Notes: generated by a model not told the origin, from the letters alone. A stretch of DNA of 64,000 bases from Augochlora pura (GCF_028453695.1 NC_135782.1:11036001-11100000); one strand, 5' to 3'; positions 50,495-62,325 are shown, numbered from the stretch's first letter. Numbers and translations: made by a program.

Positions 50495-50850
50495 ATCCGG
50501 AGCGTAGTCACCATTTACTTTAATAACTCCTTTCCATTTGCATGAAGACGGTCGATTCCACGGATCACATCCAAGAAACGTGAATTCGATTTGTCGATCA
50601 TTCGACATCTGCTACTAAATTATCGAAATCGTCATAAACTCAATTCGCCTACTAGACGACCTCTTCCTGGCTTATCTTCCAAGTTAGTGTCGCCAGATTT
50701 GAAACGGGCAAACCATTCCCTGCATCGACTTTCGCTGATTCTGCTCTCACTGAAAAGTTCGTTGAGACCGCGAAATGATTGCATTGCTTTCCATCCTTCC
50801 TCAAAATGGTATAACACGATAAATATGAGTACGATTATCGACACCCATCT
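50495..50850 (-). pseudogene. Mariner transposase relic lacking its catalytic core
   Basis: The N-terminal DNA-binding region is readable at 50632-50820 and includes ISESRCREWFARFKSGDTNLE and a DKPGRGR segment, as in mariner transposases. Immediately downstream, after stops, the minus strand reads FLDVIRGIDRLHANGKELLK and then VNGDYAPD and a stop, matching the usual C-terminal end (a Gly-Ile, Leu, then NGDY pattern). The roughly 200 residues between, which should carry the DD34D catalytic triad, are missing. The original start region is frame-disturbed next to the miniature-element insertion. This is a non-functional, internally deleted copy. Confidence 0.85.
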
Positions 50851-50856
50851 TTATAA

Positions 50857-51357
50857 CTAAACCCTTCGCACTCCAGGCCATTCTAAGCCTAGATCTAAAA
50901 TAGCTATTTGAACCAGCTGCATTTCCATTTTATATAACTTAGTACAATTTATGAATATGAAATTGAGTCTAGTGGATCATAAAACTGTTACGCTTTTAAC
51001 AATCTTTTAAATACAAAAGTCTTTAACCCTTTCGCTACGGCAATTCAGTCCGCCGTTACGCTACTCCTGAGCGGGACCTTCCGCCAAAAGTGTGCATATT
51101 GCGCGTGGATAGTGTATTTTGGATTTTACCGGTATGTCGGATATATCCGGCGTTCGGCTCCGTGAGTTTTCATATGGATGACGGAAAAATCTGTCGTTCG
51201 GTTCCGCGAGTTTCGATGTGGATGACGGATATATCCGTCGTTCGGAGCGAAAGTGTTAATAATGTGAGGTTATGTCAGGTTATGTGTATTATATAAAATT
51301 ATTTTGGAAATGATATAACGATTTTCATTGGCGCCACTCGCCGGTGTTAAGGGTTAA
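50857..51357 (-). mobile_element. TTAA miniature element, family A, inserted in the mariner
   Basis: The left end reads CCCTTCGCACTCCAG after a degenerate CTAA. The right end carries GGCGCCACTCGCC and ends GGGTTAA at 51351-51357. Its body matches other family A copies in inverse orientation. It splits the 5' side of the mariner and is itself interrupted by a second element at about 51025-51260. Confidence 0.75.
51025..51260. mobile_element. Second TTAA miniature element (family B) nested inside family A
   Basis: The element begins TTAACCCTTTCGCTACGGCA and ends GGAGCGAAAGTGTTAA, so the ends are short inverted repeats bounded by TTAA. Its interior contains repeated segments built on GATGACGGA and ATATCCG/TCGTTCGG, which give internal direct repeats. 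It is much more GC-rich than its host. Confidence 0.75.
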
Positions 51358-51479
51358 AAGTAGAAGGATATGTTCATTCATAAATTTATGAAATATTGGA
51401 AATTTCTATTAAAATATAGCACGTCGAAGAAACGCCTGATAATTGTGCACCAATCCAATACATAATTAAACAGCGACAA

Positions 51480-52380
51480 TCTAGAAACGCGACATTGAAC
51501 GTCGATTAACAGCAGAGGAAGACGATAAACGGATAAAAGAGTCTCCCCTTTGCGGAAGCTATGCGATAGATTAAAAGTCGGTATTCAAGAAGTGACCATT
51601 GCGAGCGTACAATTGAGAGTGCCGGCGAACGAAGTAAATGAGAAAATACCAGTACAATCGGCTACGGCGCGACGGTTGCCGCGAAATCCTCCCGCGGAGG
51701 CTTTAACGGCTCCTCTAATTTTTACACCCTGTTGGAAGTTAATAGGAGGCAACGAAGAAAGTGTGTAAGTGGCCGGCGGATGTCGGGCGTCGCTCCTAGG
51801 GGGAAGCGGGCAAAAAAAATGTTTCTGCAACCCCTCGACAGTTCCGACTCCCTAAAGTCTTCGAAGCGTAACTTAGCATACTTTATTTGATTTTTTGTAT
51901 TGGATAATAGTCTCAGGTAATAGGGTGCCTGCGAGACGGCGCGGAGTTCGACGCGGGGCGCGAGGGGTGGTTCGGAGTCGAATTTTCACGCCCCCACTAC
52001 TTGCATTAACAAATTTACATTTTTTAAATGGAAGGGTCGCGTTCACGGGGTGATAACTTGCGGGCCATTTGTTCCCACGAAGAAATGAAAACTGCCCCGA
52101 ACGCCGGCGCCGGCGACCTCGCGTCTTAATAAAGAATCGAAGGCGTTTAGCATGTTAAATCGCGGGCTTCGACGCGAGTGTCGTTTCTGTTATTCGCCGG
52201 AACTGGATAGAGCGAGATTGTTTCCCCTTGGCGATCGTTTAACGCGCTTTCTACACTCGCTGCATCATTATTTCTCGAACCGATAAGTCATGCTTGGTTG
52301 TTAACGTTCTGTCGAGGTCGATGCTTATTTCCTCGCCGCGAATCTCTAGGAGGTCAGGAGAAATTTTGTGCTTTACGACG
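51480..52380. other. GC/CpG-rich island
   Basis: CpG-dense, with GGCGCGGAGTTCGACGCGGG near 51940 and CGCCGGCGCCGGCGACC near 52102. No gene is recognised. Confidence 0.5.
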
Positions 52381-52395
52381 TAGCTGTGAGAATTG

Positions 52396-53026
52396 TTAAC
52401 CCTTTGCACACAAGCGGCGACTTTTAGGCAATGCTGAAGATTGCTAGGCAATTTTTAAAAGGATTTTGCGATGGTTAAATTTGTCTGTATTTGATAAATT
52501 AATATAATATGATACAATGCAATACAATACAATACAAGAGAATGCAATACAAGAAAACACAATACAAGAAAACACAATATAAGAGAATACGATACAATAC
52601 AATACAATACAGTACAGTGCAGTGCAGTGCAGTGCAGTGCAGTACAATACGATACGATACGATACGATACGATACGATACGATACGATGCAATGCAATGC
52701 AATGCAATGCAATACAATACAATACAATACCATACGATACAATGCAATACAATACAAGGGAATGCAATATAATACAATACAAGGGAATGCAATACAATAC
52801 AATACAAGTGCATGCAATACAAGAGAATACAGTACAAGAGAATGCAATAAAAGAGAATACAATACAAGAGAATGCAATAAAAGAGAATACAATACAAGAG
52901 AATGCAATACAATACAATACAATATAATATAACGAGAAAGACTGTAATAATGTAAAAGTTATTTTGGAATATGATATAATAATTTTTAATGGAGACTTAA
53001 CGTCATCATTTGAGTCTAAAAGGGTC
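52396..53026. mobile_element. Family A-like element whose interior is a pentanucleotide satellite
   Basis: The left end TTAACCCTTTGCACACAAG and the following bases match a family A start. The right end (about 52960-53026) is the inverse of a family A start as well: TTATTTTGGAATATGATATA, then AATGGAGAC and AAAAGGGTCGA. The element therefore has two like ends instead of a start and a finish. The block between is the repeat at 52500-52932. Confidence 0.65.
52500..52932. repeat. Pentanucleotide microsatellite (AATAC and variants)
   Basis: About 430 bp built from 5-bp units. Units change in blocks: AATAC, then AGTGC, then GATAC, then AATGC, with GAATGCAATACAAGA-type mixtures at both sides. Because 5 is not a multiple of 3, several frames stay open and give spurious reading frames up to 157 codons. 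Confidence 0.95.
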
Positions 53027-53029
53027 GAA

Positions 53030-54914
53030 ACCTATTAACTCAAAGACATAAACAAGCCCGATAGATTTTTTCAGAGGAAAGAATAGGGAAAAATGGGGGA
53101 AAGTTATATTTTTTGGAGAAGAGCGTTTCAATTTGGATGGTCCTGACAAACTTCTTAATAAAAAAAGACAAATGGATAGAGGATGCATAATGATAAGATG
53201 GGTAATAGGATATAATAAAAAAAGCGGTATCAAGTTTATTCCAAAGGCAATTAATAATAAAACAGATCTTCGAATAATACAAAGAACAATTGTCTGAGCA
53301 TGGCTTCACAAAATTATATTTTTGGGCACGATAGTTTAAGTTTGTAGACAGCAAATTATGTTAAAAGTTTGTTTGAAACATTCCAGTTTTATTATCATAG
53401 CTTGCTCGATCTCTAAATCGCAATATAATAGAAAATGGTTGAGGCACACTTTCACGACAAGTTTATGAAAATAAAAGACAATTTAATAATATAGAAAAAG
53501 TAAACATTTATGTTTTAAATAAATAGAAATCATTAAAGCAAAGTATTATAAAAAAAACTATACAAATAATTAACAGAAAGAATGATAGAACATGTTAAAA
53601 ACAAATGTGACGTTACAAATTACGAATAAATGGATACAAATTATTTTTCCGTGTAACAGTTGTTATATTCTCTTTGAAAAATGTTTAATTGTTCTGAGTC
53701 TTCAATTAAACTCTAATTTTCGTGAATTTTCCCACCAAAATGCATAGGTTTATTAAGAACTAATATAAAATTTAGCGATTGCAAAAAATAGTATATTTAT
53801 ATCAGAATATTCACCAAAATTATACTTGCGTTCCAGTTTTGTCGCGGAGTGTATTTCTGAAACTAATTCGTCGTAGTCTACATCGGATTGCTAATTGATA
53901 AGGATCTTATGAATAATGTATCGTAAAATTGTAGCTGTTATTCATGTCTGATGTAATTTATATAATCCACGTATGACATTGATGTCGAAATTGAATTGAT
54001 TGCCAAGAAAATTTATGGCTAGACTGTAGATTTTATTCGATTTTTTATTAGATCGTAAAAACAACAGCAAAATCATTTCAGGAACGTAATAGCACTTTCT
54101 GCTATTTTCAGTTAATTAAAATTCCTAAGACATGAAATTAATGTCTTGGTTACCATTACTTGAACAAATGAGACATTTACTCTTATTAACAAATAACACG
54201 TAGCTACAGCAGCAGGGTTAAATATGCAATTTAAAAATGTTTTTTCTTTTCATGAAACTAAAGTGAAATTAGTTATTGATTTTCAAAGCGTTTTTGTCAT
54301 CAGAAATGTTTTCTACATTGACATTGTCAGTACTATTAATAGTAAAAGAAATAAATACTTAAGTTGCTCCAATTAGGTGGGCCCTATTGAACATTGTTAC
54401 AATGGTTTGAAATACAAACGCGCGATAACATTGTTCTAGATAGTAAACAAACGAACAACATATGTAGTAAGTGCAAGACGGAGTTGATTGAACGTAGTGG
54501 CACACTGGGATTTTGCATTCGTTAAGACATGCAGCAATGCAACTGGTTTGACAAGCTACACCAGACTGACACTTGGCAAAAATGCATTACTGTATGTTTA
54601 TATAATGAGAACGTGACTGTTTTGGTTTTTTACGTACGACTGTAGTTGCACGTGAACTACATAACAATAAAACTCTTTAGAAATTACATTTACGTTTACA
54701 TTCATTCTTTAGAAATTAAATTAGTTTAATGGTTTCCTCTTGGACTTTGCGGTGACTTTCAAATTTATTTTACTTGCAAATTCATTTATTTCATTTACAA
54801 ATTTTATTTATTCGCAAATTCAACAGATGAAAATATTAATACCATATAGATGTTATCGCAAAATCCATAGTGCTAAATACAAATAAAACTGGACAAGAGA
54901 TGAAGATTAAGGAA
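53030..54914. other. AT-rich gap, no gene seen
   Basis: No supported feature. The 104-codon minus frame at 53040-53354 has no known motif. Confidence 0.5.
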
Positions 54915-55080
54915 TATAATTTTATTCGGCACTATCGAATAAATATATTTAATCGAATAAAAATTTATCCAAATAAGATTTTATTCTAATAAATATTATA
55001 GATAGAATACTTGTTACTTGAATAAAGTATTTGACTGTAAAGTATTCATTATAAGAAACAATTCGATTCTTATACCTAAT
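54915..55080. repeat. Degenerate GAATAAA-type repeat tract, related to 59400-59660
   Basis: The tract shares CGAATAAATAT, AATCGAATAAAAATT and CNAATAAGATTTTATTC-like motifs with the tract 4.5 kb downstream. This points to a dispersed repeat family. Confidence 0.5.
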
Positions 55081-55299
55081 AAAAGATAACCTAAATATCT
55101 TATTATTATTAATATCTTATTATTATTATTGAGCTATGTTCAGAGAAATCTAGACAATTTGATCGTACATGGCACAAACCAAAACGTAATAATTATACTA
55201 TATTATTTATGACAACTTATTGGTACGCTATTGAAATAAATAGTCAACAATTTATGCAGAAGTTTTTCACCGTAAATTGTGATCTTTTGAAAATTATAG

Positions 55300-55920
55300 A
55301 ATCATCGCCGGTCAAAGTTGCGTTAAAATTGAATGTCAATAGATTGTCATCGCATTGTTATCAATCTCTGCGAAGAATGGATGAAACGTTCGCCTCGAAA
55401 ATGCCGGGAACTCGTAAACTCGGTTATTAGAACCCGAAGAAAGTGCCAATTAACGTATAAACCGACCGCTGTATTCGTAAAATCGGCCGATACGCTTTTG
55501 CCTTTAACCAACAAACGAGATCTCGTTTCGCCGAGTTGGTTCCCTTCATAATTTGTCCGGCGTACCTTGTTTTTCCCCTTAATGTCCGCGCATTTACCCG
55601 CTATCATATTAACCTTTTCGTTTAAGTACATATTAGGCTGCAACGTGCGCCCATTAGCATTACATGAAACCGCGGCGATAAGATCGCGGGACTATTCTAT
55701 GCGAGCGCCGATACGTTTAAACGGACGATCGACGTCCACTTACGGATCAAACATGACCTCATTACCTAATGATTGACTGACGGTTGTAAGTCGGAATTAA
55801 TCGGCTCAAAGACATCGGGGAACGGGTTGAAAAATTTTCCTGTAAATCCATCGGCGCTGTTTAACGGCTAGATGGATTACAACGACACGGTTATCCGAGG
55901 AAAATCGAACGCGTTGAAAT
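55300..55920. other. GC/CpG-rich island
   Basis: Frames on both strands at 55333-55776 with no domain. Confidence 0.45.
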
Positions 55921-56749
55921 GCAAGTTTCTTTTATTTGCTAAAGGTGCGTAAAGAAGATAATTCTTCTCAAATTTTATATTTTTCAAATTTTGTGCAATC
56001 CACTTGCTTGTAAGTATTTAGTAAGTATATAGATATAAATAGACATATTTCTGTAGCAGATTTCGAACTATAGAATTTTCAATGCAAATATTAGATTGCT
56101 ATTATAAATAATATATAGTCGATTATAAAAGTGGCTTGATTAAAATTTACTTTTCAATATATTCGTACTAAAAATTATATCTTTTAAGAAATAGTAATTT
56201 GCCCCTCAATTTTTATTCCGTTGATTTCCTGATGAATTAATCTTACATTCCAAAATGAAATTGTTTAAAAAAATTCTATGATTTATTAAAGACAAGTATA
56301 ATCTTGGATCTTTATATAGAAAAAATCTTGTGGAATTTAATGACAAATAAATAAATAAAACTAATAATAGTAATATATTTAATGATATACGCGTCGTTAA
56401 CTCATTTTGCTATAATCGCTGTATTAAATTCAAATTAATATTATAATAACCCAGTAAATCAGTTAGATTTAATCGTCACTGATAAATCATGTAATTTTTG
56501 CTTAAATTTTCCAATCAACAACGAACATATTCAATATTTGCACAACATCTAATGAACAATAGGGGCAGATTCGAAATACAAACGTTACTTTTGCAATCTA
56601 AGATTTCATCTCCACGAAAAATCGAGAGTATTTTGTACATAGAAGAAAATTAAAAAAATTATTTATTTAATTATTGCACACAAACATTTAAAAAGAACAT
56701 ATAATATTTAAAAAAGTTTTTCAAATCTTCTTTAAAGTTCTTAAATCTT
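55921..56749. other. AT-rich gap, no gene seen
   Basis: No supported feature. Confidence 0.5.
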
Positions 56750-57860
56750 GGATGAAAACGAACCGCCGTTTAATAAAAACCGATGACCCGTATTGCCCGC
56801 AATATAAATTCCTAATTTCGAGCAGCATTTGTCACGTAATTTTATAAAGTATAACAGAGCATTAAGTTCGAACTCGTGGCGGTTGTTTTAGCAACGAGAA
56901 GGATCGAGGAGGAGGAGGAGGAGGCCCTCGTCGAATATCGTCCTCGAGGGGTCAGAGCGCGGGGCACCGATACGGTGGGCATCAATCTAATAGTAATGAG
57001 CAGTGATGCCGGGCGGAAGACTTTGAAATATACATTATGCGGGGATTATGTTTATGCATGCGAGAAAGGCGGTGAGAGCATTTTTCTTTTGATATGCCTT
57101 TCGCGCCTCCCGCGAGGAGCATCTCCGTGCCGCGGGATCAGATTTGAATAAAAGTATCTGCCGAGTCACTCTCTGCCGGGGAGCAATTCGCCAGCTGCTT
57201 TTTACAACTGCGTGCTCTCATTAAATATGTATAGATTCGCGCCCCGAGCGTGTTCCCCCAATTCGGCTGCTCTCTCTCTCTCTCTCTTTTATATATACTC
57301 TCTTCGATAATAGAACCGCGCGAACGATTACGAAAAACATATGTTTTAAAGATTGCACGCCGCGGGACAAATATATCGCGCACGCTATCATCTTTTTTGC
57401 CGGATTCGCGGGAACCGGCGCGAGGACATCCCACGGAATCGTTTAGGGATAGCCGAGCACCGATGGAAAAAGCCGGTAACTTTTCGGTACGGCGGTGATC
57501 GCGCGATTCATTTCGGTCGTGTGTCAATAAGCGGGTACCTTCGACACGCACTTACCGTTCTTTTCCTTGTTGGAAAATTGTAACACCGCCGGTTCCTCCC
57601 CGTGTTCTGCATAATTATACGACGATTTGCATTTACGACATGAAAATATACACTGTAAGTTTGAAGGCTTCGTGGTTCCTGTTTTATGCACGGGACCTAA
57701 GACTTTGTATGTAAGTACTCGACATTAGTGATTTACCAAAAAATTTGAGGGTTCAGGGACCGTTTAAAAAGTTTCGAGATTACGGTAAGTGGCAAATGTG
57801 CGCTTACCGTGAAAAATTAAGGAACGTGTCGCGCAGGTGCATGTTCTTGCTTGCAGTATA
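56750..57860. other. GC/CpG-rich island
   Basis: Includes a GGA run near 56908 and a CT microsatellite near 57273. Frames up to 137 codons on the minus strand lack domains. Confidence 0.5.
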
Positions 57861-59399
57861 CTCCGATAGAGAAAAGACTTGCATCGTGTCAATATTAATT
57901 TTATTTCTTTAGAATTTCTTTTTTAGTTTCGTCTTCTTATTGATTTGTCAATAAATAATAGAGTATTCTAATATAAACATTGTGTTGTATGCTTAATTAC
58001 GGTATGTACTTTTAATTTAATATGACGTATATTGTTTAAAATATCAAATTTTACTCAAATGTTAATGATATATTAAATGTTAAAGATATATTAATACTTA
58101 TATGTATATATATATATATATACAATAACATTTTTTAACTTTTGTCGATAAGTTTATATGTAGTCTTTTATATTAGTACTGTAGTATTAATAACTGATCG
58201 AAGTCGAAATAACAAACAACTCTAATGCAAATTAATAATTGACAAGAGCAATATTGTTCAATTGGCAGGAGAAATATTGTTCAATTAACTGTAAAACGTC
58301 TCCAAAAAATAATCTAATATATAAAAATTGTTAGGTTAACAGCGACTCGCGTTAGTTTACATTTAATATATTCATTAAAATAATAATCGATGACTTAAGA
58401 AGTACAAAATCTGTGAAAAATAATTATTTAGATTGCCCTTGTTTATTCGTAGAGAAATAGAAATGTTCCTTTTCAAAATTTTATAAAGATTCTATCATTT
58501 CCATCAGCAACTGGTACAAAGTCTGACACACATTTCCCACTTATCTTATTTATGAAACTGCATATTAGTAAAGAAAAAAATAAATACAAGTTACAAATTG
58601 TATATTAGTAAACAAACAAATTCTGTTATTAAACGAAACAAGCACTTATGATTTTGTCTCATTTACAGAGCAATCTCGACATAATTGCTTCGAAAGTCGA
58701 CTTTCAAGAATGTCCTGGATGCTAATGTCATTAATAATATCATTAACGCTATATTTGAACGAAAGCGACAAAACTTGCGCTTTCGTTTTGTTCGTCGTTT
58801 CGTTGATCAATCAGTGATTATTTATCGAGCAATTATCCGAGCGATATTAACCTTAAACGTGGAAAACTTCAACTGTCTGTCAGCTCATCGGATTCAATCC
58901 TTAATAACGCACTTAAGATGAATAATTTAGATAAACATGGGGGATCAATGAATATGTGATCACGGGTGCATGTTCGAGATTAATTGGTAATTATACACAC
59001 GAGCGATAATATTTCTCCGAAGAAGAAAATTTCCTTTTTTATACAGGCTGTTTCAAAAATATATTTACCATTTAAGAAATGCGTTACCTTTATTACGGTT
59101 GCAATTCTTTTAATTTAATCCATGGATTGTTCATTTTTCGTGAATTAAGAGAAATTCTACTTTCTCAGAAATTCAGTAAATAACAGAAGATCGTATTGTG
59201 CATTAACAATTGTTGCGATTAATTATAACAAAAGCTTGCGTGAAGCATGTAACAAAGAGAGTTAGTACCGTAATAATTGTTTTAAAAATTATGAGTATTA
59301 AGATAGAACGGAATTGTTGTTGTAATTATTTTTTGCAAAACATATCGGATGCTTTTATTAATTGACAATAACATCTTATTTGACATTAACGAGTAAATA
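57861..59399. other. AT-rich gap, no gene seen
   Basis: Near 59044 the sequence ATACAGGCTGTTTCAAAAAT resembles a transposon end but no partner end was found. Confidence 0.4.
58099..58126. repeat. Short TA microsatellite
   Basis: A run of TATATATA with one TG interruption. Confidence 0.85.
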
Positions 59400-59660
59400 T
59401 TTAATTGAATGAAACTTCGTCTAGACAAAAATTTATTTCAGTGAAATTGTATTCGATATCGTTGAATAAATATTCAATCGAATAAAAATTACTCTGGATA
59501 AAAATGTATCTAAATAAAATTGCATTCGAATAACAATTCATTGGAATATGATTTCATTTGAATAAGAATTTATTCGTACAAGAATTCGTGCGGAAAATAA
59601 ATGATTTGAATAAAACTGATAGAATATAGATTGTTTTTCATAGTTTATCGATTTATTCCT
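59400..59660. repeat. Degenerate GAATAAA-type repeat tract
   Basis: Variants of CGAATAAAAATTTAT recur irregularly just before the 30-bp array. A similar tract is at 54915-55080. Confidence 0.55.
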
Positions 59661-59676
59661 TCCATATTACTTTTGC

Positions 59677-59866
59677 GAATCATTATTAAAAAATTATTCG
59701 AATACAGAATCATTATTAAAAAATTATTCGAATACAGAATCATTACAAAAAAATTATTCGAATACAGAATTATTATAAAAAAATTATTCGAATACAGAAT
59801 CATTATTAAAAAATTATTCGAATATAGAATCATTATTAAAAAATTATTCGAATACAGAATCATTCG
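59677..59866. repeat. 30-bp minisatellite, six copies
   Basis: The unit is AATCATTATTAAAAAATTAT plus TCGAATACAG, nearly identical between copies. It keeps frames open on both strands (10-residue units such as IIIKKLFEYR) that are not considered genes. It seems to have grown out of the looser GAATAAA repeat on its left. Confidence 0.93.
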
Positions 59867-59999
59867 AATAAACATATAGAATAATTTATTGTAAAAGAAT
59901 TTCATTCGTATAAATAGCTCAGATAAATTCAAAACAATTCAAACATTTCCGAAACGGAATTCAAGAAAAAGAGAAAAGAAGAAGACAGAGAGGAATGTA

Positions 60000-61119
60000 A
60001 CGCGAACGATTGTATCAAGTGTAAATTACAAATGTATTCGGGTGCACGGCGTTGGACGCTCGTGAATCATTGAACGCGAACTCCAACATACATAAAAATG
60101 AATGACTCGCGCGAAACGAGATAATAATGAGACGGTCTGCGCCGGTTCTCGTTACTCAGAACGCATACAAATCTGGGGGGTTCTCTGCAGCAGTCCTCGC
60201 GATATTTCATCAGAAGTACAAACACCATGGTGCGGATACATCAGTCGAATCCGACTTTAATGCGAAGTATTTTCACGTTGAATGCCTTCTACTCGAAGTT
60301 CTACCATTTTCTTTGCCATCGATTTATCGAAGTCTTTGCTACTTCGATTCTCCTTGCGATTTTCGTTAAGAAGATAGTTAAATCATGTTTTTTATTGATC
60401 TTCGAATGCATTTCAGTTCAAAATAAGAGTGCAGCGTGCAAACTTTCATAGAATTATATAATTACATTCACATTTGCTTGATCATTGGACAATGAGTCTA
60501 TTTTAACCGAGAATTATAAATGTTAATTAACGTTAAAATTGTTCGCAAACATTGAATAAAAATCTATATTCTGAGTTTATAGTGAAAAGTTTAACCAGTT
60601 ACCTCTGCGAAGAATGTATATCTAAATTGTGTCACTAAATGTAAGCTACGACGAGTATACTATCTAACACAAACACTATATTATAGTTTCTTTCATAGTA
60701 ATTATATGTATCTTTTTATTTGTGCACTTTACTTCATGTTGGCCTGCTAATATATCGTTTAGTATTAAGATATTAAAATATCTATATTTAAATACATTTC
60801 ATTTCATTACATCTACATTTATACTTATTTTACTTTTTTCAATATTATATTAATACAAAAATTTATTTCTCATTATTTCACTCATTATTTCCTTCAAATA
60901 ATGAGATTTAAAGTTCTGTTAGACTTAATTTAGACAAATCTTAGTATCAATTTAGAACAGCAACTTGTAAGAACAATTGTAATATTTCTTAACTATTACC
61001 AAATAAATTGCGAAGAGTAAGCTGTAGGAATGCGATTGAACTATAAAATCCGACAGGAAATTCTGAAATAAGCGGGTAGAAACAGTTCAGATCGTAAAAG
61101 ATAAAACGATTCAAATTGA
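60000..61119. other. Mixed stretch, no gene supported
   Basis: A GC-richer patch at 60000-60360 carries an ATG-led 80-codon + frame (60127-60369) without a recognisable family. The rest is AT-rich. Confidence 0.4.
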
Positions 61120-61496
61120 ACTGCGCCCTTATTACAGGTAAGGCAATAAAATGTTTCGCAGCTTACGCTGTCACTTCGATCGATGGTTTTTCAGTTTTAT
61201 CACAGCTGCAACACGAATGTACCTCGATCATTGCAGGGTTAGATATTCAAATGTAGAATGAATACTGAGCGACGGACGAGAACGCAGCGGTATTGCAGCA
61301 TAAATGACTACTGTGCGGAGCAATTCGCAACACTTTAAGTGGGAATGATTTGTTCGGCTGCTTCAGGTAGCTCTTTACGAGCGGAGGACCATCATCAGGG
61401 CCTCTGTGAATACACATTCGATTTCTTTAGGCCGCGAGCGTCGCGTCGCGAAACGCGCGCCGGGGAAACGTGGAGGCCAACACGCGTGGACCATTT
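61120..61496. other. GC-richer island before the 11-bp minisatellite
   Basis: CpG frequency rises toward 61440-61490 (GCGTCGCGTCGCGAAACGCG). No gene is recognised. Confidence 0.4.
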
Positions 61497-61785
61497 TTCT
61501 GTCACTTTTTTGTCACTAATTTGTCAATTTTCTGTCACTTTTCAATCACTTTTCTACCACTTTTCTGCCACTTTTCTGTCACTTTTCAATCACTTTTCTG
61601 CCACTTTTCTGTCACTTTTCTGTCACTTTTCTGCCACTTTTCTGTCACTTTTCTGTCACTTTTCTGCCACTTTTCTGCCACTTTTCTGTCACTTTTCTGC
61701 CACTTTTCTGTCACTTTTCTGCCACTTTTCTATCACTTTTCTGTCACTTTTCTGCCACTTTTTTTGTCATTTCTTTGCCACTTTG
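61497..61785. repeat. 11-bp minisatellite, about 25 copies
   Basis: The unit is TTTTCTGYCAC with variants such as TTTTCAATCAC. The Y position alternates between T and C along the array. Eleven is not a multiple of three, so all forward frames stay open, giving spurious Phe/Leu/Ser/His-rich frames at 61339-61931. Confidence 0.95.
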
Positions 61786-61889
61786 ATCAATATTTACATC
61801 AATATGTACATATATACGCAACATTCGTCATCGTCAACAGAAGCGAATTTTTCACTTGTCCACTGTCAAATGAAGTATTCCATTTCATG

Positions 61890-62325
61890 TCAATAATTTT
61901 TCTACAAATTTTGGTATTATATTATTATTAAGTTTATTCGGTTCAAATGTTTATCCAGTAATATTAATGGGATGATCATCAAATTCAAATTATTCGATAT
62001 TGGCTGCAGTACGTTCAATTGTTCAGTCTATTTCTTATGAGGTTAGATTATTTATAATTGTATTTAATTTAATTTTGACGATTGAAAGGTTTAATTCGAT
62101 TGACTTTATTATTCGTCAGGATAAGGTAAAATTTATTATCTTTTTATATCCTGTATATTTAATATTTTTTATTAGAATATTGATTGAGTTAAATCGGACT
62201 CCTTTTGATTTAGTTGAAGGTGAGTCTGAATTAGTATCAGGATTTAATACTGAGTATTATAGAAGTTTATTTGCTATAATCTTTATATCTGAATATTTAA
62301 GGATTGTTTTTTAATAACTTTAATT
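61890..62325 (+). pseudogene. ND1: Nuclear mitochondrial insertion: partial ND1 (NADH dehydrogenase subunit 1)
   Basis: The segment encodes the central part of the complex I membrane subunit ND1. Conserved stretches are visible: SIVQSISYEV, ELNRTPFDLVEGESELVSGF and then FISEYL. Under the standard code the frame is open only from about 61976. Under the invertebrate mitochondrial code the TGA at 61973 becomes Trp in MLMGWSSNSNYS and the match extends left to about 61895. AGA codons read as Ser give SYEVSLF and EYYSSLF, closer to insect ND1 than the Arg readings. The N- and C-terminal parts are missing. Near 62311 a T-run length change may cause the stop. It is a pseudogene in the nucleus, lying right after an 11-bp minisatellite. 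Confidence 0.93.

Larger units (their letters stand above)
50310..51458 (-). mobile_element. Internally deleted mariner element carrying nested insertions
   Basis: The ends are inverted repeats: TTAGGTTGGTGCATAATT at the left and AATTGTGCACCAATCCAA at the right, each flanked by TA (50308-50309 and 51459-51460), the classic mariner target duplication. The match extends inward through ATTATCAGGCG. Transposase remnants are on the minus strand, so the 51458 side is the 5' end. Five 23-bp repeats lie just inside the left end. A TTAA-flanked miniature element occupies 50857-51357 and itself contains another. Confidence 0.85.

Noticed and set aside
52444..52932. Six overlapping frames of 87-157 codons on both strands
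   Set aside because: They are translations of a pentanucleotide repeat and carry no independent coding signal.
59040..59090. Transposon-like end near ATACAGGCTGTTTCAAAAAT
   Set aside because: No partner terminus, target duplication or coding remnant was found nearby.
61339..61931. Frames of 185 and 153 codons with His-Phe-Ser repeats
   Set aside because: They are translations of the 11-bp minisatellite, extending by chance into flanks and the ND1 fragment.
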